NCBI GenBank assembly: GCA_035651715.1
Contig: DASRFD010000150.1
Location: forward strand, 124,001 to 188,000
Source of the DNA: Nevskia sp035651715
GTDB taxonomy: Bacteria > Pseudomonadota > Gammaproteobacteria > Nevskiales > Nevskiaceae
Length of the DNA: 64,000 nucleotides
Direction: 5' to 3'
The position numbers and the translations under genes are program-made. Of the stretch, positions 7,890-17,604 are shown piece by piece; within the stretch, counting starts at the first letter, position 1; each line of letters begins with the position of its first letter. The notes under the pieces are model-generated. The model made no database searches. It saw only the letters and a program-made list of their open reading frames with translations, and was not told the origin of the DNA.

Positions 7890-8747
7890 ATGAAAAAAAT
7901 CCTGATCCCCATTCCCAGCCACGACTTCGACCCCACCGAAGTGGCGGTGACCTGGAAAGTGCTCAAGGACGGCGGCCATGAACTGCACTTCGCCACGCCG
8001 GACGGCCGCCGGGGCCACGCCGACCCGATCATGCTCAGCGGCGAGGGTCTGGACCCCTGGGGCTTCGTCCCGCTGCTGAAGAAGATCCGCCTGATCGGCC
8101 TGATGCTGCGGGCCCAGGCCGGCGCCCGCCGCGCCTACCGCGAAATGGAGCAGGACCCCCTCTTCCTCGCCCCGCAGCGCTGGGACGCCCTGAACGCGGA
8201 AGACTGGGATGGCCTGGTGCTGCCCGGCGGCCATGCCAAGCGCATGCGCGAGTACCTGGAGAGCCCGGTGCTGCAGGGCTTCGTCGCCGACTTCTTCGAC
8301 AGCGGCAAGCCGGTGGGCGCCATCTGCCACGGCGTGCTGCTGGCCGCGCGCAGCATCAGCAGGAAAACCGGCAAGTCCGTGCTGCATGGCCGCAAGACCA
8401 CCGCGCTGACGTGGAAGCTGGAGAAGTCGGCGTGGATGCTGTCGCGCTTCCTCGCCCGCTTCTGGGATCCGGACTACTACCGCACCTACGGCGAGACCAG
8501 GGGACAGCCCGCGGGGTATATGAGCGTGCAGGCCGAGGTGACGCGGGCGCTGGCGAAGGCTGAGGATTTTCTCGACGTGCCGGCGGATGCGCCGGATCAG
8601 TTCGCCAAGACCGGCGGCATGGTTCGGGACAGTGCCAGCAACAGCAAGCCGGCCTGGGTGGTCAGGGACGGTAATTATGTTTCGGCGCGGTGGCCGGGGG
8701 ACGTGTATACGTTCGCGCGCAGCTTTGAAGGCGCACTTCGGAATTAG
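7890..8747 (+). CDS. DJ-1/PfpI (ThiJ) family protein
   Basis: Flavodoxin-like protein of 285 residues, larger than most in this superfamily (about 190). The nucleophile elbow is AICHGVLL with Cys146 and His147, preceded by WDGLVLPGGHAKRMREYLES, the expected strand and loop that carry the acidic partner. Relatives include Hsp31-type glyoxalases and deglycases and class I amidotransferase-like proteins of unknown substrate. The C-terminal part (about 200-285) has the conserved VVRDGNYVSARWPGDVYTFA seen in long PfpI proteins. No signal peptide. The start ATG overlaps a short palindrome (see findings). It is monocistronic. The reaction cannot be assigned. Confidence 0.9.
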   Translation: MKKILIPIPSHDFDPTEVAVTWKVLKDGGHELHFATPDGRRGHADPIMLSGEGLDPWGFVPLLKKIRLIGLMLRAQAGARRAYREMEQDPLFLAPQRWDALNAEDWDGLVLPGGHAKRMREYLESPVLQGFVADFFDSGKPVGAICHGVLLAARSISRKTGKSVLHGRKTTALTWKLEKSAWMLSRFLARFWDPDYYRTYGETRGQPAGYMSVQAEVTRALAKAEDFLDVPADAPDQFAKTGGMVRDSASNSKPAWVVRDGNYVSARWPGDVYTFARSFEGALRN

Positions 8748-8839
8748 TGGCGCTGCCCTCCCAGCAAGCGGGGGAGTGAAGCTGGATTCCCGCCAATCCG
8801 CCGGCGGAGATGGCGGAAGACCGACGGCCGCGGGCCGCC

Positions 8840-9745
8840 CTACGCGGCAAAGACCTCCCGGATGCGCTCGCGCAGCCAGCGATTGGCCGGCTCCTCCTCC
8901 ACGTTCGCATGCCAGTACAGGTGCGCGTCCATCGCCGGCAACGCCAGCGGGAACGGCAGGATCTGGTTGTCGAACTGCCTGCTGGCGATCCGCGCGTAGG
9001 TTTCCGGCATGGTCAGCAGCAGGTCGGTCTGGCTGACCACGCTGCAGGCGGCGAAGTAGTGCTGGCAGCGCAGGCGGACGCTCCGCTGGTGGCCCTGGCG
9101 GGCCAGCTCCATGTCTTCCAGGCCGGGGCCCGAGCGGCGCGAGCTGGCGAGGATGTGCTCCTGGGCGAGGTAGGTCTCCAGGTCCAGCTTCTTTTTGATC
9201 TTTGGGTGATTCTTGCGCGCCACCACTACCAGCGGGTCCATGGCGATGGGGGTGTGGCGGATGTTCTCGGACAGGGGCAGCAGCAGCACGTCGATGGCGG
9301 CGTCCAGGCTGCCCATGGCCAGCTCGGATTCCAGCTCGCGGCGGTCGGCGCGCACGGCGGCGATCTCGATGTGCGGCGCCTGCTTCTCGACGCGGGCCAT
9401 CAGGGCCGGCAGCAGGGTGGCTTCCAGCACGTCGCGCACGCCGATGGTGAACTTGTGGCGGCTGGTGGCGGGGTCGAACTGGCTGACCTGGTTGAGGGTG
9501 ATCTCCAGGCTGCGCAGCGAGCGGCGCACCGGCTCGATGATGCCGCGCGCCAGCGGCGTCGGCGCCATGGCCTGGCCCTGCCGCTCGAACAACTGGTCCC
9601 CGAACATCTCGCGCAGGCGCGCCAGGGCGTGGCTGATGGCGGGCTGGGTCAGGTGCAGCTTGCGCGCGGCCCTGGTGATGCCGCCTTCGGTGTAGATGGC
9701 GTCCAGCACCACCAGCAGGTTGAGATCGACCCGGTTCAGGTGCAT
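8840..9745 (-). CDS. LysR-type transcriptional regulator, NodD/PnbR-like subgroup
   Basis: A 301-residue regulator. The N-terminal winged helix is MHLNRVDLNLLVVLDAIYTE then GGITRAARKLHLTQPAISHA, and the motif ALARLREMFGDQLFERQGQA is typical of the NodD, LeuO and PnbR branch. A periplasmic-binding-like effector domain spans about 90-300 (FTIGVRDVLEATLLPALMAR). It is divergent from the APH-like kinase and acyl-CoA dehydrogenase genes across a 226-bp gap, so it is a good candidate to control them, though LysR proteins can also act elsewhere. The effector is unknown. Confidence 0.92.
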   Translation of the reverse strand: MHLNRVDLNLLVVLDAIYTEGGITRAARKLHLTQPAISHALARLREMFGDQLFERQGQAMAPTPLARGIIEPVRRSLRSLEITLNQVSQFDPATSRHKFTIGVRDVLEATLLPALMARVEKQAPHIEIAAVRADRRELESELAMGSLDAAIDVLLLPLSENIRHTPIAMDPLVVVARKNHPKIKKKLDLETYLAQEHILASSRRSGPGLEDMELARQGHQRSVRLRCQHYFAACSVVSQTDLLLTMPETYARIASRQFDNQILPFPLALPAMDAHLYWHANVEEEPANRWLRERIREVFAA

Positions 9746-9971
9746 GGGGAACCCAGATGCATGGGGCTTATGGCCGGGAATGCGGGGAATTCATTTGTGG
9801 CAGCTTAGCAGGGGGGCTTAGGCTGGGCACCCGGGTTGGCCTGGGCCGGGTTTGCGGGTGACGCGATGCATGCGCCGCGCGCGCATCGGGCGACGGACGG
9901 GATTTTTACGGCATTCCAAGGCGCAACAGCGGCATACTTGATCCGGGCCCGCGGCAAGAGAACAGGAAACC

Positions 9972-11039
9972 ATGAGCGAGGAATTCGAGGGCACGATGCC
10001 GGTGCGGGACAAGCACCGGTTCGACGAGGCGAAGCTGGAGCAATACCTCGCCGCCCGCGTGGCGGGCTTCAAGGGTCCGCTGCAGGTGGTGCAGTTCAAG
10101 GGCGGCCAGTCTAATCCCACGTTCGGCCTGATCGCGGGCAGCGGGCGCTACGTGCTGCGGCGCAAGCCGCCGGGCAAGCTGCTGCCTTCGGCCCACGCGG
10201 TGGACCGCGAATACCGCGTGATCACGGCGCTGCACGGCACGGATGTGCCGGTGGCGAGGACCTGGTGCCTGTGCGAGGACGACTCGGTCATCGGCACGGC
10301 GTTCTACGTGATGGACTGGGTGCAAGGCCGGGTGATGTGGGACCCGGCCCTGCCCGGGATGGAGCCGGCGCAGCGCGCGGCGATCTTCGACGAAATGAAC
10401 CGGGTGATCGCGGCGCTGCATACCGTGGACTACGCCAGGATCGGCCTCGGCGACTACGGCAAGCCGGGCAATTACTTCGCGCGCCAGCTCGACCGCTGGA
10501 GCAAGCAGTACCGCGCCTCCGAAACGCAGCGCATCGAGTCGATGGAGAAGCTGATCGAATGGCTGCCGCGGCACATCCCGCCCGGCGACGAGACTTCGAT
10601 CGTCCACGGCGACTACCGCCTGGACAACCTGATGTACCACGCCGGCGAGCCGCGCATCCTGGCGGTGCTGGACTGGGAGCTGTCCACCCTGGGCCATCCG
10701 CTGGCGGACTTCGCCTACCACTGCATGACCTGGCACATCCCCAAGGGCGTGTTCCGCGGCCTGGCGGGCGTGAAGCTGGCGGAGCTGGGCATTCCCTCGG
10801 AAGCGGACTACGTGGCCAGGTACTGCCAGCGCACCGGGCGCGGCCCGATCGAGCCGAGCCACTGGGATTTCTACATCGCCTACAACCTGTTCCGCCTCGC
10901 CGCGATCCTGCAGGGCATCGCCGGCCGGGTGAAGGAAGGCACGGCGGCGAGCCAGCAGGCGGCGATGATGGGCGCCGCGGCGCCGGCGCTGGGCGATCTG
11001 GGGTGGAAGCAGGTGGAGAAGATCCTGGCCCGGGGGTAG
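9972..11039 (+). CDS. APH-family phosphotransferase linked to acyl-CoA dehydrogenase (ACAD10/11-type kinase)
   Basis: A kinase-fold protein of 355 residues, with AGGAAA before the ATG. The N-lobe contains KGGQSNPTFGLIAGSGRYVL and the lysine in RRKPPGK. The catalytic loop is IVHGDYRLDNLMY with Asp214, and the metal-binding segment is VLDWELSTLGHPLADFAYH with Asp234. This subgroup of aminoglycoside-phosphotransferase-like proteins usually sits beside an acyl-CoA dehydrogenase, as here. In the human ACAD10/11 proteins the two activities are fused and act on 4-hydroxy acids, the kinase phosphorylating the hydroxyl so that the acyl-CoA can be reshuffled. A role in hydroxyacyl-CoA or fatty-acid catabolism is inferred from that; antibiotic resistance is unlikely. 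Confidence 0.92.
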   Translation: MSEEFEGTMPVRDKHRFDEAKLEQYLAARVAGFKGPLQVVQFKGGQSNPTFGLIAGSGRYVLRRKPPGKLLPSAHAVDREYRVITALHGTDVPVARTWCLCEDDSVIGTAFYVMDWVQGRVMWDPALPGMEPAQRAAIFDEMNRVIAALHTVDYARIGLGDYGKPGNYFARQLDRWSKQYRASETQRIESMEKLIEWLPRHIPPGDETSIVHGDYRLDNLMYHAGEPRILAVLDWELSTLGHPLADFAYHCMTWHIPKGVFRGLAGVKLAELGIPSEADYVARYCQRTGRGPIEPSHWDFYIAYNLFRLAAILQGIAGRVKEGTAASQQAAMMGAAAPALGDLGWKQVEKILARG

Positions 11040-11086
11040 CCGCCGCTGCAAGGCGCGAAAGATGAACGTGAGCGGCAAGCACCTTG

Positions 11087-11125
11087 CCCCTCACGCCGGC
11101 CCTCTCCCGAACGGGAAGAGGGATT
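11087..11125. repeat. REP-like hairpin (dispersed family)
   Basis: CCCTCTCCCGAACGGGAAGA plus GGG, preceded by CCCCTCACGCC, in the short gap between kinase and dehydrogenase genes. Same family as 1573-1697 and the tandem array at 61268-61802. Confidence 0.65.
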
Positions 11126-11165
11126 GAGCAAACGGTTTCAGGCGGCATCTGGAAGGAGAAGCACC

Positions 11166-12413
<1,248 letters not shown>

Positions 12414-12429
12414 GCAAAGGCGGCCGGGG

Positions 12430-12461
12430 GCCGGCACATGACCACGGCTGGCTTTTTTTTT
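12430..12461 (+). terminator. rho-independent terminator after the acyl-CoA dehydrogenase gene
   Basis: GCCGGC at 12430-12435 pairs with GCTGGC at 12447-12452 (one G-U pair), followed by nine T (12453-12461). The stem is short but the T-run is the longest in the window. Confidence 0.7.
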
Positions 12462-12565
12462 GCCCCTTGGCGTAACCTAGTCGCCGGACAACGATACGAA
12501 CGGGTCTCTCTCCGGCGGCCCAGTGGGCCGCACGGAAAGCCCCGCAGGGATGCGATGGGGGGTGC

Positions 12566-12685
12566 ATGCTGCCAGCCAACAAGCCAGGGCGCGTTGCTTC
12601 ACGCGAGATCAATCCGGAACTGCAGTGGGCGCTATGGGCGTTCCTGCTGGGATTTGCCGTCGGCCTGGGGCTGAAGTTCGTCTAG
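12566..12685 (+). CDS. 39-residue single-helix membrane protein (candidate)
   Basis: A short frame encoding a basic N-terminus (MLPANKPGRVASREINPEL) and one helix (QWALWAFLLGFAVGLGLKFV). The helix has the same G-xxx-G small-residue pattern and a hydrophobic end like the two paralogues at 7623 and 12917, but the N-terminal part is unrelated, so homology is uncertain. A purine-rich GGGGGT lies close to the ATG. It follows the terminator of the dehydrogenase operon and precedes the promoter and hairpin region of the next small gene. The function is unknown. Confidence 0.5.
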   Translation: MLPANKPGRVASREINPELQWALWAFLLGFAVGLGLKFV

Positions 12686-12757
12686 GGCCTGTTAACCCCG
12701 CCCTGACCACGCTGTGGTAATTATTTCCTAGGCAGCCCTGCCGGCGCCGAAAGTGGT

Positions 12758-12785
12758 TTTACAAGCCGCTGATCCGGAATAGAAT
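12758..12785 (+). promoter_or_regulatory. candidate sigma-70 promoter
   Basis: TTTACA at 12758-12763 and TAGAAT at 12780-12785 are separated by 16 bases. It points to the hairpin at 12823-12866 and then to the tiny membrane gene at 12917. Confidence 0.55.
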
Positions 12786-12822
12786 TTCCTTGGTACTTCG
12801 GCGTATGGGCGGAGCACGGCCA

Positions 12823-12866
12823 CCGATCCGCCCGGCACCGTCACTCGGTGCGGATCGGTCTTTGTT
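12823..12866 (+). terminator. hairpin with T-rich tail between promoter and small gene
   Basis: CCGATCCG (12823-12830) pairs with CGGATCGG (12851-12858), and CACCG pairs with CGGTG inside, with a bulge. TCTTTGTT follows. It could end the transcript of the preceding small gene, act as an attenuator for the next one, or form the 3' end of a short RNA of about 75 bases. Confidence 0.5.
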
Positions 12867-12916
12867 AATCTCCTCCGCCGCGCAGGACCTCATTCTCGCC
12901 AACGGGACGCTACACC

Positions 12917-13036
12917 ATGCTCACCTATTACGATCACCAGCTGGGCCGTGAACGCATCAAGCGCCGCTATGCCTGGGCCGCGTGGTCATTCGTCGGCGGG
13001 GTCCTGGTGGGCGTTGCCGTCGCCCACGTCTTCTAG
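12917..13036 (+). CDS. 39-residue single-helix membrane protein (paralogue B)
   Basis: Tiny membrane protein with the N-terminal segment MLTYYDHQLGRERIKRRYAW and the helix WSFVGGVLVGVAVAHVF. It shares about half its residues with the 40-residue protein at 7623, including YYDH, LGRERIK and AHV near the end. A G-xxx-G-type helix often packs against a partner membrane protein. A promoter and a hairpin with a T-rich tail lie upstream. No known family is recognised. The pair probably arose by duplication, and both copies are located next to otherwise unrelated genes. Confidence 0.75.
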   Translation: MLTYYDHQLGRERIKRRYAWAAWSFVGGVLVGVAVAHVF

Positions 13037-13125
13037 GGAACCTCTGAACAAGTCCATGCCCTGAAGGCGAGCTGCGATCGCCGGGATTCCCTGGGCCGCG
13101 TTCCGTCGAGCGGCTCGCGCGCGCT

Positions 13126-14892
13126 CTATTGGTCGATCGGCGTCAGCAGCGGCGGCAGGATCGGCTGCTCCACCCCCACCCGCTTGACGTAGGCCACCCA
13201 GTCGGCCGTCAGCTCGGCCACGATGTCCGGATGCAGCGCGGCCACGTCGGTGGTTTCGCCGCGGTCCGTATCCATGTTGTAGAGCTGCCAGTCGTGGTCG
13301 ATCAGCAGCGCGGCGGACGGCAGCATGTAATTGACCACCCGGGTCATCTTCCACGGTCCCTTGCGCACGTAGCGGATATCGTTGACCTCGTCGACGATCA
13401 CGTCGTCCTGGCCATGGATCTGGCTGCGCTGGCCGCCGAGCACCGGCAGCAGCGACAGGCCTTCCAGCGGGGCCACGGCGTGGCCCTGGTACTGCGTGCC
13501 CGGGTCGGCAACGCCGGCGGCGGCGAGGATGGTCGGCGCCACGTCGAGCAGCGAGGCCAGCGCGGCGCTCGGCGCCTGGCCGGCGCCCTGGCCGGGCAGG
13601 CGCACGATCGCCGGCACCGAGATGCCGCCCTCGGCGGTGAAAGCCTTGAACAGCCGCAGCGGCGCATTGCCGGCCTCGGCCCACCGCGTGCTGCGGAAGA
13701 TGAAGGAGCCGGGACGGCCGTAGTTGGCCAGGCTATTGTCGATGTCGGTGTTGCCGGCGGTATCGACATAGGGAATGAAGCCGTAGCCCATGCCGTCGGC
13801 GCCGTTGTCGGAGACGAACACGATCAGCGTGTTGTCGTATTCGCCGATCTGCTTGAGGTAGGCGAACAGCTTGCCGACGTCGTCGTCGAGGTTGGTCAGC
13901 ATGCCGGCGAACACTTCCATGATGCGCGCCTCGCTCTGCTGGTCGGAAGCCGACAGCTGATCCCAGGCGGTGTTGGTCAGCACGCCGGGCTGGCCGAAGC
14001 GCAGCATCACCGCCTCGTCGCCCGGGTTCGGGTTGAGGTCCGGCGGCACGATGCCCAGCGCCTTCTGCCGGGCGATGCGCGCGTCGCGGACCGCCTGGTA
14101 GCCGGCGTCGTACTTGCCCTTGTACAGGCCGAGGTAGGCGTCGGGCACCTGCAGCGGGAAGTGCACGGCCTGGAAGGCGAGGTAGGCGAAGAAGGGCTTG
14201 CCGTCGCCGTGGTCGGCGCCGATGTAACTCTGCAGCTTGTTGACGAAGTAGTCGCTGGAGAAGAAGTCGTCCGGCAGCGGCGCCGGCGCGCCGTTTTCGT
14301 AATAGGTGCGCGCGGCGGACTCGGAACGCGCCGCAGTGGCGGCATAGTTGCTGCCGAAGGCCGAGGTGTAGTCCATCGAGAAGGACTGCTCGAAGCCCCA
14401 CTTCACCGGCCCGCCGCCGCCGAGATGCCACTTGCCGGCCATGTAGGTGTGGTAGCCGGCGTCGTGCAGCAGCTGCGCCACGGTGCGGGCCTTGCCATCC
14501 AGCTCGCCCTTGTAGGTCTCGTCGTTGGGCGGATAGAAGCTGTTGCTCTCCGGCAGGGTGCCGACGCCGACCAGGTGGTGGTCCGCGCCGGTCAGCAGCT
14601 CGGCGCGCGAGGTGGCGCACAGCGGCGTGGCGTGGAAGTTGGTGAGGATGCGGCCTTCCCGCGCCAGGCGGTCGATATTGGGAGTGTTGATCTCGCTGCC
14701 GAAGGCGCTGAGGTCGGCATAGCCGAGGTCGTCGGCCAGGATCACCAGCACGTTGGGCCGCGCGGCGCCGCCGCTCTTGCCGCCGTCAGCCGCGGTGGCG
14801 GCCGGGCTGGATGAGCCGCAACCTTGCAGCAGCAGCGCCGCCGCCAGCGCCCCGCCCCGCAGCGCCCGCCCACTCCCCCGAAGCTTGTTCAT
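13126..14892 (-). CDS. arylsulfatase-family lipoprotein
   Basis: Secreted or periplasmic sulfatase of 588 residues, removing sulfate esters by way of a formylglycine residue. A lipoprotein signal peptide ends LLLQGC with Cys25. Calcium-binding DD at residues 54-55 (LADDLGY) and the signature PLCATSRAELLTG follow, the modified Cys being 92. GKWHLGGG carries the Lys and His that hold the sulfate, and FVSDNGADGMGYGF carries the second metal Asp-Asn. The motif reads C-A-T-S-R, with Thr where Pro or Ala is usual (C-x-P-x-R). The protein otherwise has the full sulfatase core and a C-terminal subdomain. The natural substrate is not deducible. Confidence 0.9.
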   Translation of the reverse strand: MNKLRGSGRALRGGALAAALLLQGCGSSSPAATAADGGKSGGAARPNVLVILADDLGYADLSAFGSEINTPNIDRLAREGRILTNFHATPLCATSRAELLTGADHHLVGVGTLPESNSFYPPNDETYKGELDGKARTVAQLLHDAGYHTYMAGKWHLGGGGPVKWGFEQSFSMDYTSAFGSNYAATAARSESAARTYYENGAPAPLPDDFFSSDYFVNKLQSYIGADHGDGKPFFAYLAFQAVHFPLQVPDAYLGLYKGKYDAGYQAVRDARIARQKALGIVPPDLNPNPGDEAVMLRFGQPGVLTNTAWDQLSASDQQSEARIMEVFAGMLTNLDDDVGKLFAYLKQIGEYDNTLIVFVSDNGADGMGYGFIPYVDTAGNTDIDNSLANYGRPGSFIFRSTRWAEAGNAPLRLFKAFTAEGGISVPAIVRLPGQGAGQAPSAALASLLDVAPTILAAAGVADPGTQYQGHAVAPLEGLSLLPVLGGQRSQIHGQDDVIVDEVNDIRYVRKGPWKMTRVVNYMLPSAALLIDHDWQLYNMDTDRGETTDVAALHPDIVAELTADWVAYVKRVGVEQPILPPLLTPIDQ

Positions 14893-15045
14893 TTCTTGTA
14901 CCCGCTTTCCGCCCTTTGCCTGTTGTATGCCCGCGGCGCAAGCGCGGCTTCGCTCATCCGCGCCTTGACCGGCCCGGGATTCTAGGCTAGCGGGCCGCCC
15001 GCAAACCGGGCTGCGCGCAATGTTCGGAGCACAGAACGGCGCGGA

Positions 15046-16725
15046 CTAAGGGACGGAGGCGGTGCCCGCCGCGGCCAGCAGGCTGGCGTCGGTCTGCGTG
15101 TTGAGGTCGAGGATCATCTGCACGAAGGCGGCGATCTGCTTCTGCTCCAGCGCGTAGTCGGTGAACTCGCTGGAGACCTGCGGCAGCGGGCCGTTGAGCA
15201 GGTAGACCGGGCCGCTGATGGCCTGGATCTTGGGCAGGCCGGCGCTGCTGCCCCAGGCTCCGCCCTCGCCGAAGGGCAGCGGGATGGTGACGATGCTGCG
15301 GTCGAACTGGCGGGCGAACTTGATGCTCTCATCCTGCTGCACCGAGCCCACCGGGCCGTACAGCACCAGCGGCTCCGGCAGTCCGTCCAGCCCCATGGTC
15401 CCCGGCGAAAGCTCCAGCCACTCGCGCGCGCCGAGGTGCTCGATCTCGATCGCGGTGAGGGTGTTGGCCTTGAGCTCGGCCAGGTGCCTGGCGATGTAGG
15501 CGTTGATGCCGGGACTGCCGGCGAAGTGGCCGCCGGTGAAGACCACGCGCAGGCCGCGCCGCCGCTGCGAGGCGGGGGCGTGGACGAAGTAGTCGGCGAT
15601 GGAGAGGATCGCGGCCGGTCCGTTGTCCTCGATGGAGTTGGGGCCGTCGCTGTGCGAGCTGACCAGGATCTCCTGCGGGCAGGCGCCGGGGATCAGGCCG
15701 GAGACATTGTAGGAGGTGGCCTGCGCCTGGCTGGCGTCGAGCGTCAGCTTGAGCACCACCGGCGTGGTGCCGGCGGCGGCGATCTGCCGCTTCAGCGCGT
15801 TGCCGGTGTCGCGGTCCAGGTAGAGGCCGGGCGCGCTGGGGATGGCCAGGCCGCCGAAAGGCACGTAGGAGTTGTCGGCCGCGCTCGGCGGATAGTCGAG
15901 CACGGCGATGATGCCGGCCGCGCCGGCCTGCTGCAGCGCCAGATCGATGGCGCCGATGGTGATCAGCTCGTCGAGAAAGGGCCGGGCATAGGGCGTGGCC
16001 GGGCCGAGGGTGCCGCTGGAGTTGTTGTAATAAGCGGAGATGGCCTCGAACACGCCGACCGGCACCTGCAGCTTGGGCGCGTCGTACAGCACGATCTTGC
16101 CGGCGACGTCGGCCGCCGCCACCGCCTGGGTCAGCGAGACGGCGCCGCCGGTGACGTCGTCCAGGGTCTTTTGCACCGCCGCCAGCACGCCGCCGAGGTT
16201 CTGCTGGTCGAGCGCCGCGTAGAGGGCGCCGACCAGGTTCACCGCCGACAGCCCGGAGAAATAGGTCACCGGCGCGGTCAATCCTCCCGGCCCGGTGCTG
16301 CCGGAGGACGGGATGAAGTAGGCGACGTGCAGCGGACCGGGCGCTGGCCCCTGCACCACCGCCAGGCTGGTGGTCCTGGCCGACCAGGCGTTGAAAGCGT
16401 AGGGCTCCACCGCCACGCCGGTGGCGCCGAGCCCGCGCAGCTGGTCGGCGAGGTGGCGGATATAGCCGATCTCGGCATCGTTGGCGGCGATGCGGAAGCC
16501 GCCGCCGAACTGGTCGGCGGCCTGCTGCCGCGCCCGCACCTGGTCCACGCCGGGCACGCGGTCGACGAGCAGCCTGTTGTCAGCGGCGACGTCGGTGGTG
16601 CAGGCGCCGAGGTCGGCGCCGCCGCCGGCCAGTTCCGGTGCCGAGCTGCTGCCGCAGGCGCTCAGCAGCGCGGCGCACAGCGCCGGGGCCAGGCGCCGCG
16701 CGGCGCGCTCGCTGTTCACAGCCAT
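15046..16725 (-). CDS. PA-domain, M28-like lipoprotein with a changed active site
   Basis: Lipoprotein of 559 residues; the lipobox LLSAC gives Cys24. The ATG 16723-16725 is preferred because the signal peptide begins there. Residues about 200-330 form a PA-like insert (AGKIVLYDAPKLQVP, AGIIAVLDYPP, IPSAPGLYLDRDTG). The C-terminal half is M28 aminopeptidase-like: SSHSDG with His358 and Asp360, then IEDNGPAAILSIADYF with Asp367, both metal positions. The usual catalytic Glu-Glu pair after the next strand is replaced by His400-Phe401 (VVFTGGHFAGSPGINAYI). It may therefore be a non-peptidase binding protein or use another residue. It lies next to the sulfatase in the same direction with about 150 bp between. 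Confidence 0.75.
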   Translation of the reverse strand: MAVNSERAARRLAPALCAALLSACGSSSAPELAGGGADLGACTTDVAADNRLLVDRVPGVDQVRARQQAADQFGGGFRIAANDAEIGYIRHLADQLRGLGATGVAVEPYAFNAWSARTTSLAVVQGPAPGPLHVAYFIPSSGSTGPGGLTAPVTYFSGLSAVNLVGALYAALDQQNLGGVLAAVQKTLDDVTGGAVSLTQAVAAADVAGKIVLYDAPKLQVPVGVFEAISAYYNNSSGTLGPATPYARPFLDELITIGAIDLALQQAGAAGIIAVLDYPPSAADNSYVPFGGLAIPSAPGLYLDRDTGNALKRQIAAAGTTPVVLKLTLDASQAQATSYNVSGLIPGACPQEILVSSHSDGPNSIEDNGPAAILSIADYFVHAPASQRRRGLRVVFTGGHFAGSPGINAYIARHLAELKANTLTAIEIEHLGAREWLELSPGTMGLDGLPEPLVLYGPVGSVQQDESIKFARQFDRSIVTIPLPFGEGGAWGSSAGLPKIQAISGPVYLLNGPLPQVSSEFTDYALEQKQIAAFVQMILDLNTQTDASLLAAAGTASVP

Positions 16726-16992
16726 GTCTCCTCCGCTCCGGCCGCTGTTGTCATGGACGCGCCTGCCGGCACGGCGAATCACCGCTGCGGGCGTCGTCGG
16801 GATTAATGTAACCGCTGCATGGGCGGCCGGCTTTTTAGGCCCCCAGTGTCGGCCCTGCCGGGGCGCACCACAAGCACCTTCCCGGGGTTTCCGACCCTGC
16901 CCGGGGTGGTCCACTACTGGCGCGCGATCAGGCCGGGCGCGCCGCCGACGTCCTCGTCTTGCCGGTCACGGCCGGCAACCCGGGCCTGCGGC

Positions 16993-17283
16993 CTAAACGC
17001 AAACCGGGTCGAAGTATTCGACCTCGACCCGGTCCTGCAATTCGCGCATGCGCTCGATGTACTGCGCCACCGCCGGCGAGTGCTGGTGCTGCGACAGCGC
17101 CGCGGGATCCGCGTACTGTTCGTGGATGACGTAAGAACCGGGGTGCAGGCGCGAGCGCAGCAGCGAGTAGATCAGGCATCCCGGCTCGTGCCGGCGCAAT
17201 TCCTCGCGCAGGCCGCCGAAGAGCTGCTCGAACCGCTGCTCCTCGCCGGGCCTGACCCTGACGATCCTGAGGTTTCCGACCAT
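16993..17283 (-). CDS. antibiotic biosynthesis monooxygenase (ABM) domain protein
   Basis: Small ferredoxin-like protein of 96 residues. GGAGGAGG lies upstream of the ATG at 17281-17283. The fold signals are the opening strand NLRIVRVRPGEEQRFEQLFG, the segment CLIYSLLRSRLHPGSYVIHE and the helix AALSQHQHSPAVAQYIERMR. ABM dimers include cofactor-free quinone monooxygenases (YgiN type), haem-degrading enzymes and proteins without known activity. This one is of YgiN-like size. No partner gene suggests a pathway; the next small gene is 147 bp upstream on the same strand. Confidence 0.88.
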   Translation of the reverse strand: MVGNLRIVRVRPGEEQRFEQLFGGLREELRRHEPGCLIYSLLRSRLHPGSYVIHEQYADPAALSQHQHSPAVAQYIERMRELQDRVEVEYFDPVCV

Positions 17284-17430
17284 GGCTGGCCTCCTCCGCT
17301 GGCGGATGGATTCGGCGCCGGCGCGGGCTGCGGCGCCGGCCGTGCGGAATGTGCGGCGCAGCCGCCAGCGTTCCGGCCGCAATTCCACTGGCGCCGTCCA
17401 GCATAGCGCCGCGGCGCGGCGCCGGCGCGC

Positions 17431-17604
17431 TCAGCCGGCCTGGTGCAGCTTGGCCTCCTGGTGGCGGATGTCGGCCTCGACCGCGGCGACCAGTTCCGGG
17501 CTGGGCGCGACCTCGCCGTCCTCGCCGAGGAAGCGCAGGCGCCAGCGCTCGCCGTCGCGGCGGTAGATCAGCATGCGGCCCTGCCAGGCGATCACGCCTT
17601 CCAT
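17431..17604 (-). CDS. small cytoplasmic protein, 57 residues, unknown
   Basis: Short protein beginning MEGVIAWQGRMLIYRRDGER, with a Trp-rich beta-like N-terminal half (WRLRFLGEDGEV) and a C-terminal helix (ELVAAVEADIRHQEAKLH). The amphipathic composition and a plausible GGACAC upstream of the ATG 17602-17604 favour a real gene. It is on the same strand as the ABM gene and divergent from the MFS pump. No family is recognised. Confidence 0.55.
   Translation of the reverse strand: MEGVIAWQGRMLIYRRDGERWRLRFLGEDGEVAPSPELVAAVEADIRHQEAKLHQAG

Noticed and set aside
9972..11039. Aminoglycoside resistance from the APH-like gene
   Set aside because: The sequence subgroup and the coupled acyl-CoA dehydrogenase point to fatty-acid or hydroxyacid metabolism.
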